From Amphritea sp. (lineage in GTDB: Bacteria; Pseudomonadota; Gammaproteobacteria; Pseudomonadales; Nitrincolaceae), in the NCBI GenBank assembly GCA_024679635.1, contig JAIBDA010000017.1, forward strand, positions 1 through 17,342: DNA of 17,342 nt, given 5' to 3'. Numbering within the stretch: position 1 is the stretch's first letter; each line of letters begins with the position of its first letter. Below the pieces are notes generated by a model that was given only the letters and a program-made list of their open reading frames with translations, made no database searches and was not told where the DNA came from. Of the stretch, positions 12,777-17,342 are shown piece by piece. The translations under genes and the position numbers were made by a program.

Positions 12777-14171
12777 GTGAAATATATCTCTACCCGGGGC
12801 GACGCCCCTGTCCTGAACTTTGAAGAAGTACTGCTGGCGGGTCTGGCCAGTGATGGTGGTCTCTACGTGCCGGAAGTCCTGCCGACTTTCAGTAAAGAGG
12901 AGATCGCATCCTGGGTCGGTCTGCCTTATAACGAGCTGGCGTATAAAATTATTAAGCCGTTTGTTGATGACTGTGTTGAAGATGCAGACCTTAAACAGAT
13001 GATTGATGAGACCTATGCCGGGTTTAATCATAGCGCCGTTGCTCCGCTGAAAGAATTAGGCACAAACGAATGGGTGTTGGAGTTATTCCACGGGCCTACG
13101 CTGGCGTTTAAAGATTTTGCATTGCAGCTGCTGGGTCGTTTGATGGATTATGCCCTGACTAAGCGCCAGGAGCGTTTGGTTATTATGGGGGCGACTTCCG
13201 GTGATACCGGTTCAGCGGCCATTGAAGGTTGTCGTCACAGCGATCACCTGGATATCTTTATTCTGCATCCTTACAATCGTGTATCGGAAGTTCAGCGTAA
13301 GCAGATGACCACCATTATCGAAGATAATGTGTTCAACGTAGCGCTGGAAGGTAACTTCGACGATTGTCAGGAGATGGTAAAGGACAGTTTTGCTAACCAG
13401 GATTTCCTGGGTGGTCGTAAGCTGGGAGCCGTAAACTCGATCAACTGGGCGCGTATTATGTCCCAGATCGTTTACTACTTCTCAGCTTCTCTGGCGGTGG
13501 GTGGTCCTCATCGTGAAGTGGCGTTCTCAGTGCCGACAGGAAACTTCGGTGACATATTTGCTGGTTATCTGGCGAAGCAGATGGGTCTGCCTATCAGTCA
13601 GCTGGTGGTGGCGACTAACAAGAACGATATCCTGCACCGGGTAATATCCGGCAACGATATGAGTAAGGGTGAGCTGGTTCACACTCTGTCTCCATCGATG
13701 GATATTATGGTGTCTTCAAACTTTGAGCGACTGCTGTTTGATGTCTATGGGCGCGACGGCGCTGCTATCAGTGATCTGATGGCTAAGTTTAAAACTCAGT
13801 CAGTTCAGTTAGACAAGCCGCGTTGGGAAAAAGTACGTGAACTCTTCGATAGCTTTGCTTGCGACGATGAAGCAACCTGTAAAGTGATCGAAACTGTAGC
13901 GAAGGAAACAGGTTATCTGCTGGATCCACATACCGCTATTGGTGTGGCTGCAGGGCGTGAATGTAATCGTGATGTCAGTGTGCCGATGATCGTGCTTTCA
14001 ACGGCGCATCCGGTGAAGTTTCCAGAGGCTGTATTGAAAGCCGGGCTGGAATCGCCACAGCTGCCAGACCATATGGCTGATCTGTTTGAGCGTGAAGAAC
14101 AGTTCACTGTATTACCTAATGATCTGTCTACCGTACAGCAATTCGTAGCTAAAAACGTTCATAGCGACTAA
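12777..14171 (+). CDS. thrC: Threonine synthase
   Basis: A 464-residue PLP enzyme of the longer threonine-synthase type, converting O-phosphohomoserine to threonine. It opens MKYISTRGDAPVLNFEEVLL. K112 in 'TLAFKDFALQLLG' is the Schiff-base lysine, SGDTG (141-145) binds substrate phosphate, and GNFGD (255-259) belongs to the PLP-phosphate region. 'STAHPVKFPEAV' is conserved near the end. The GTG start at 12777 has AGGAA about eight bases upstream. It forms an operon with hom; a terminator follows at 14215-14249. Confidence 0.95.
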   Translation: MKYISTRGDAPVLNFEEVLLAGLASDGGLYVPEVLPTFSKEEIASWVGLPYNELAYKIIKPFVDDCVEDADLKQMIDETYAGFNHSAVAPLKELGTNEWVLELFHGPTLAFKDFALQLLGRLMDYALTKRQERLVIMGATSGDTGSAAIEGCRHSDHLDIFILHPYNRVSEVQRKQMTTIIEDNVFNVALEGNFDDCQEMVKDSFANQDFLGGRKLGAVNSINWARIMSQIVYYFSASLAVGGPHREVAFSVPTGNFGDIFAGYLAKQMGLPISQLVVATNKNDILHRVISGNDMSKGELVHTLSPSMDIMVSSNFERLLFDVYGRDGAAISDLMAKFKTQSVQLDKPRWEKVRELFDSFACDDEATCKVIETVAKETGYLLDPHTAIGVAAGRECNRDVSVPMIVLSTAHPVKFPEAVLKAGLESPQLPDHMADLFEREEQFTVLPNDLSTVQQFVAKNVHSD

Positions 14172-14195
14172 GGAAGGCGCGAATCAGCCCCTTCC
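14172..14195 (+). repeat. Hairpin just after thrC
   Basis: GGAAGG (14172-14177) can pair with CCTTCC (14190-14195) across a 12-base loop, starting at the base after the thrC stop. It has no T-tract and precedes the real terminator by 20 bases; it may protect the 3' end of the message. Confidence 0.35.
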
Positions 14196-14214
14196 CTCTT
14201 GCTGCTTTGATAAT

Positions 14215-14249
14215 AGCCCGTTAGAGTCTCTGGCTCTAGCGGGCTTTTT
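14215..14249 (+). terminator. Rho-independent terminator of hom-thrC
   Basis: AGCCCGTTAGAG (14215-14226) pairs with CTCTAGCGGGCT (14234-14245), a 12-base-pair stem with one G-U pair and a seven-base loop, ending in a T run to 14249. Only 17 bases separate it from the next ATG. Confidence 0.9.
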
Positions 14250-14266
14250 ATTGGGGGATAATAAGC

Positions 14267-15076
14267 ATGGATCTGTTTTTTATACTGTCGAAGCTGTTCT
14301 GGGTGATTGTTAACCCGGGCAACTTTCTGATTTTAGTATTGGTTTTAGCGTTGTTGAAAGGCTGGAAAATGCTGTCTTCATCTATCGCGCTTTGCTTACT
14401 GCTTATTACCTTTTATCCGGTAGGTAACTTGTTGTTACAGCCGCTGGAAAAACGTTTCTCTTTGCCGGTTACGCTGCCAGAAAATATCGCAGGTGTGATT
14501 GTTTTGGGTGGTGCAGAAGAGGCTGAATTAAGCTCAATCTGGCAGCAGCCTCAGTTTAATATGGCGGCGGAGCGAGATATGGCCATTTTGCCGTTGATGC
14601 AACGCTATGCCGATGTCCCGATTATTTTGACCGGTGGCTCCGGTTCGGTTCGTAAGCCCGAGTTTCGTGGGGCGGATGTTCTGCAGAGCTGGCTGCGGGA
14701 GCAGCAGTTGGATCATCGGGTTATATTTGAACGGGATTCACGGAATACCTTTGAAAACGCAATTTATAGTCAGGGCGTATTGCCAGCCGGTATTGAGTTT
14801 AATGACTCCCGGGGATGGCTGCTGGTGACATCGGCCTATCATATGCCAAGATCGGTTGGTATTTTTCGTGCACAGGGCTGGAATGTTATTCCTTACCCGG
14901 TTGATTATTATTCTATGCCGGCAGGCTTTAATAGCGTGCGGGCGGACCTGGGGAAAAATCTACACGAGCTATCAATCGGCGTTCGCGAATGGGTGGGTTT
15001 GGGTGCATATTTTCTGACCGATAAAACTGATGAGCTTTTCCCTTCTGTATCTCAGGAGGTCAGCTTAAATGAGTGA
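14267..15076 (+). CDS. ElyC/YdcF-family (DUF218) membrane protein
   Basis: A 269-residue protein with two N-terminal membrane helices (about 4-30 and 37-56) and a DUF218 domain (about 75-245). Motifs are VIVLGGA (77-83), ILTGGSG (120-126), RDSRNTFENA (156-165) and VTSAYHMPRS (187-196). The two-helix layout matches ElyC (YcbC) of E. coli, which affects envelope and peptidoglycan integrity, more than soluble YdcF. The exact activity is unknown. GGGGA lies eight bases before the ATG. It overlaps recJ by eight bases. The gene starts only 17 bases after the thrC terminator, so its promoter is puzzling: either read-through from thrC or a start inside the terminator region. Confidence 0.85.
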   Translation: MDLFFILSKLFWVIVNPGNFLILVLVLALLKGWKMLSSSIALCLLLITFYPVGNLLLQPLEKRFSLPVTLPENIAGVIVLGGAEEAELSSIWQQPQFNMAAERDMAILPLMQRYADVPIILTGGSGSVRKPEFRGADVLQSWLREQQLDHRVIFERDSRNTFENAIYSQGVLPAGIEFNDSRGWLLVTSAYHMPRSVGIFRAQGWNVIPYPVDYYSMPAGFNSVRADLGKNLHELSIGVREWVGLGAYFLTDKTDELFPSVSQEVSLNE

Positions 15077-16802
15077 TTTACTGATTCGCCGCCGCGAGGT
15101 TGATCAAAACAGTCCTGTCTTCAATCAGGTGTCGCCGTTGCTGGCCCGGATATACGCTAGCCGTGGGTTGAATGATTCAGAACACTTGGGCCGGAGCCTG
15201 CAGACTTTGCAGACCGGGCGAGACATGCTGGGGCTGGATGCGGCGGTTAGTCGGCTAATTACTGCGCTGGAGCAAGACCAGCACATCCTCATAGTAGGTG
15301 ACTTCGATTGCGATGGCGCTACCAGTACTGCCGTTGGGATACTGGGGCTGGGAATGATGGGCGCGAACCGGGTGAGTTATCTGGTGCCTAACCGCTTTGA
15401 ATATGGTTATGGGTTGAGTCCTGAGATAGTTAAGGTTGCGGCAGAGCAAAAGCCCGATCTGATCATTACAGTGGATAATGGTATCTCGAGTGTTGAAGGT
15501 GTTGCTCAGGCGAATAGTCTGGGTATCGATGTCGTAGTTACCGACCACCACCTGCCCGGCGATAAGTTGCCAGACGCCTGCTCCATCGTTAATCCCAATC
15601 AGCCGGGTTGTAATTTTAGCGAGAAATCCACCTGTGGCGTTGGCGTTATATTCTACGTAATGACGGCGCTTCGCAGAGCTTTAGACGAGCAAAACTGGTT
15701 TGAGAATCGGGGGTTGGCCAAGCCTAACCTGGGATCATTACTTGATCTGGTAGCGCTGGGTACGGTCGCTGATGTTGTGCCGTTGGAGCAGAATAACCGC
15801 ACGCTGGTCTATCAGGGGGTGCAGCGCATTCGTTCAGGCAAAGCAAGGCCCGGTATTCTCTCGTTGATAGATATTAGTGGTCGACAGCGAAGTCGCCTGA
15901 CCGCAACTGATCTTGGTTTTGCGTTAGCGCCACGTCTGAATGCAGCGGGGCGTCTGGATGATATGTCGATCGGTATAGAGTGTCTGCTGGCTAAGGATGA
16001 AGAGCGTGCCCGGCAGCTAGCGGTACAGCTAGATACCCTGAATCAGGAACGCAGGGGTATTGAGCAGGAGATGCAGCAGCAAGCGAACACACTATTGGAT
16101 GAGTTGCAGCTTGATGCCGAAGGTGAGCTTCCTTTTGGTTTGTGTCTCTATGATGCGGACTGGCATCAGGGCGTAATCGGTATTCTGGCCTCGCGAATCA
16201 AAGAGAAAGTAAATCGCCCGGTGGTTGCTTTCGCGGTGGGTGATGAAGGGGAGTTGAAAGGCTCAGCCCGTTCAGTTAACGGCTTTCATATCCGTGATGG
16301 GCTGGATGCCGTGGCGGCAAAGCATCCGCAGCTGCTGAAAAAGTTTGGTGGCCACGCAATGGCGGCGGGAATGACAATCGCAGCTGAAAATCTGGGGTTG
16401 TTTCAGCAAGCGTTTGATGAGGCGGTAAGGCGTCAGTTGACTGCTGAACAGCTACAGCATGCGGTGCTGACGGATGGTGAGTTGAGTGGCTCTGAGATGA
16501 CCATGGAGACGGCTGAGCTGTTGCGCGAATCCGGCCCTTGGGGGCATCAATTCCCAGAACCTCTGTTTGATGGCGAGTTTTCTTTGCTGCAGCAGAGAAT
16601 AGTCGGCCAGCGGCACTTGAAATTGGTGCTGATGGAACCAGATAGTGGAGTAGCGATTGACGCGATCCATTTTAATGCTGATACGGATCTCTGGCCAGAT
16701 GATACGGTGCAGCGTGTTAGAGCGGTATTCCGTCTGGATGTAAACGAGTTTCGCGGGCAACGTAGCCTGCAACTGATGATAGACCACCTGCTGCCACTTT
16801 GA
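15069..16802 (+). CDS. recJ: Single-stranded-DNA-specific 5'-3' exonuclease RecJ
   Basis: A 577-residue DHH-family nuclease, the same length as E. coli RecJ. Motifs are GDFDCDGATS (77-86), TVDNGISS (134-141), the DHH triad at 159-161, 'GTVADVVPL', 'RLNAAGRLDDM', and a DHHA1 domain with 'KFGGHAMAAGM', then an OB-like C-terminal domain. RecJ degrades single-stranded DNA 5' to 3' in RecFOR recombination, mismatch repair and base excision repair. AGGAGGT at 15054-15060, a near-ideal Shine-Dalgarno, lies eight bases before the ATG, which overlaps the end of the preceding gene. Confidence 0.96.
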   Translation: MSDLLIRRREVDQNSPVFNQVSPLLARIYASRGLNDSEHLGRSLQTLQTGRDMLGLDAAVSRLITALEQDQHILIVGDFDCDGATSTAVGILGLGMMGANRVSYLVPNRFEYGYGLSPEIVKVAAEQKPDLIITVDNGISSVEGVAQANSLGIDVVVTDHHLPGDKLPDACSIVNPNQPGCNFSEKSTCGVGVIFYVMTALRRALDEQNWFENRGLAKPNLGSLLDLVALGTVADVVPLEQNNRTLVYQGVQRIRSGKARPGILSLIDISGRQRSRLTATDLGFALAPRLNAAGRLDDMSIGIECLLAKDEERARQLAVQLDTLNQERRGIEQEMQQQANTLLDELQLDAEGELPFGLCLYDADWHQGVIGILASRIKEKVNRPVVAFAVGDEGELKGSARSVNGFHIRDGLDAVAAKHPQLLKKFGGHAMAAGMTIAAENLGLFQQAFDEAVRRQLTAEQLQHAVLTDGELSGSEMTMETAELLRESGPWGHQFPEPLFDGEFSLLQQRIVGQRHLKLVLMEPDSGVAIDAIHFNADTDLWPDDTVQRVRAVFRLDVNEFRGQRSLQLMIDHLLPL

Positions 16803-16831
16803 TTCGGTAGCAAGAACATGAGAGATGAACG

Positions 16832-17014
16832 ATGAACGATTTCACCCTGGATGAACTGAATATACTGGTTGCGGTTTTCGAAAAGGCCGGTATTGCTGAA
16901 GATGACAGCGCTGAAGCGGAGATGTTTGGCCGTATTAAAGCTGCTCAGTCAGAGCGTGCTGAATTAGAAAGTATGGATTTTGATGATTGTCTGGGCGGTG
17001 CCTGCAAATTGTGA
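16832..17014 (+). CDS. Small acidic protein of unknown function
   Basis: A 60-residue protein that I do not recognise. It is acidic and mostly helical by eye ([20 protein letters not shown], then '[22 protein letters not shown]'), and ends in '[13 protein letters not shown]', with a C-x4-C pair near the C terminus that might bind metal or be redox active. The ATG at 16832 is 29 bases after recJ; its Shine-Dalgarno is weak (GAGAG). Its TGA overlaps the GTG start of nfo (GTGA, 17011-17014). Placement between two repair genes suggests cotranscription but does not prove a repair role. Confidence 0.75.
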   Translation: MNDFTLDELNILVAVFEKAGIAEDDSAEAEMFGRIKAAQSERAELESMDFDDCLGGACKL

Positions 17015-17342
17015 GTGATCTACCACTTTATTATGTCGGCGCCCACGTTAGCGCTAGTGGCGGGGTTGAGAATGCCCCGCTGAATGCGGCTAAACTAGGC
17101 GCAAATGCTTTTGCGCTGTTTACCAAAAACCAGCGTCGCTGGGAGGCTAAGCCTCTTACTTCCGGCAATATCAAAAAGTTTCGCGACAGTTGTGAGCGGC
17201 TTGGGTTTAAAGCTGAACAGATTTTGCCCCACGATAGCTATCTGATCAATCTGGGCCATCCGGAGGTGGAGCCATTAGAGAAGTCTCGCGCGGCCTTTAT
17301 TGATGAGCTACAGCGCTGTGAACAGTTAGGGCTCTGTTACCT
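17011..17342 (+). CDS. nfo: Endonuclease IV (Nfo), N-terminal part
   Basis: The first 110 codons of an apurinic/apyrimidinic endonuclease of the TIM-barrel family; the gene runs off the right edge. The sequence '[20 protein letters not shown]', '[14 protein letters not shown]', '[17 protein letters not shown]' and '[20 protein letters not shown]' closely follows E. coli Nfo. H12 and H74 correspond to E. coli H7 and H69, the latter a zinc ligand. The GTG start at 17011 adds about five residues to the E. coli N terminus and overlaps the preceding stop codon by four bases, suggesting coupled translation. The enzyme cuts 5' to abasic sites and works in the same repair processes as RecJ. Confidence 0.95.
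   Translation, partial: MSDLPLYYVGAHVSASGGVENAPLNAAKLGANAFALFTKNQRRWEAKPLTSGNIKKFRDSCERLGFKAEQILPHDSYLINLGHPEVEPLEKSRAAFIDELQRCEQLGLCY

Noticed and set aside
11886..13031. A 381-codon open frame on the minus strand across hom and thrC
   Set aside because: It lies wholly antisense to two well-conserved enzymes, has no recognisable domain or good ribosome binding site, and its composition looks like a reverse-frame shadow.
1..17342. CRISPR arrays, insertion sequences, prophage genes, tRNA or rRNA
   Set aside because: No spaced identical repeats, transposase or integrase other than XerD, or RNA-gene sequences were seen.

Overview
The window is a stretch of gammaproteobacterial core chromosome of moderate G+C content. 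The order ypjD/corB opposite ffh, then rpsP-rimM-trmD-rplS, then xerD-dsbC-hom-thrC, then recJ and nfo, resembles Pseudomonas and related marine groups. Protein style (long ThrC, ACT-containing Hom, 577-residue RecJ, zinc-ribbon NUDIX protein) fits an Oceanospirillales-type marine bacterium, but the genus cannot be fixed from this sequence alone. No phage, insertion sequence, CRISPR array, rRNA or tRNA was seen. No interval longer than 300 bases lacks a gene.

Layout. Bases 1-55 (minus) are probably the 5' end of a MarC-like membrane protein. A bidirectional terminator (94-122) follows a two-gene minus-strand unit: a zinc-ribbon NUDIX hydrolase (342-911) and a 53-residue Pmp3/YqaE membrane peptide (165-326). 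Across a 253-base divergent spacer holding the palindrome TGAAACGCTGTTTCA lies a plus-strand cluster: CoA pyrophosphatase (nudL-like), gamma-carbonic-anhydrase-fold protein, DUF1289 protein and MTH1187/UPF0045 protein (1165-2866). It converges on the minus-strand corB-like and ypjD-like membrane genes (2891-5065).

ffh (5353-6753) reads rightward from a clear -10 box and ends at its own terminator. The ribosome/tRNA operon rpsP-rimM-trmD-rplS (6936-8870) ends at a UUCG-loop terminator. Next come a small exported protein of unknown function (9043-9459) with a possible Sm-like C-terminal domain, xerD, and dsbC with its terminator. hom (TTG start at 11454) and thrC follow as a threonine-biosynthesis operon with a terminator. 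The right end is a tight run: an ElyC/YdcF-family membrane protein, recJ, an unrecognised 60-residue protein and the first part of nfo (endonuclease IV), with overlaps between elyC/recJ and between the small gene and nfo.

Functionally, the genes cover co-translational membrane targeting (ffh), ribosome and tRNA maturation, chromosome dimer resolution (xerD), periplasmic disulfide isomerisation (dsbC), threonine synthesis and DNA repair (recJ, nfo). The window is mostly ordinary housekeeping DNA. The points most worth a second look are the exported Sm-like protein, the 60-residue gene coupled to nfo, the PsrA-type palindrome between the two NUDIX genes, the four-copy AGTAC repeats before the carbonic-anhydrase-like gene, and the unusual start region of hom.
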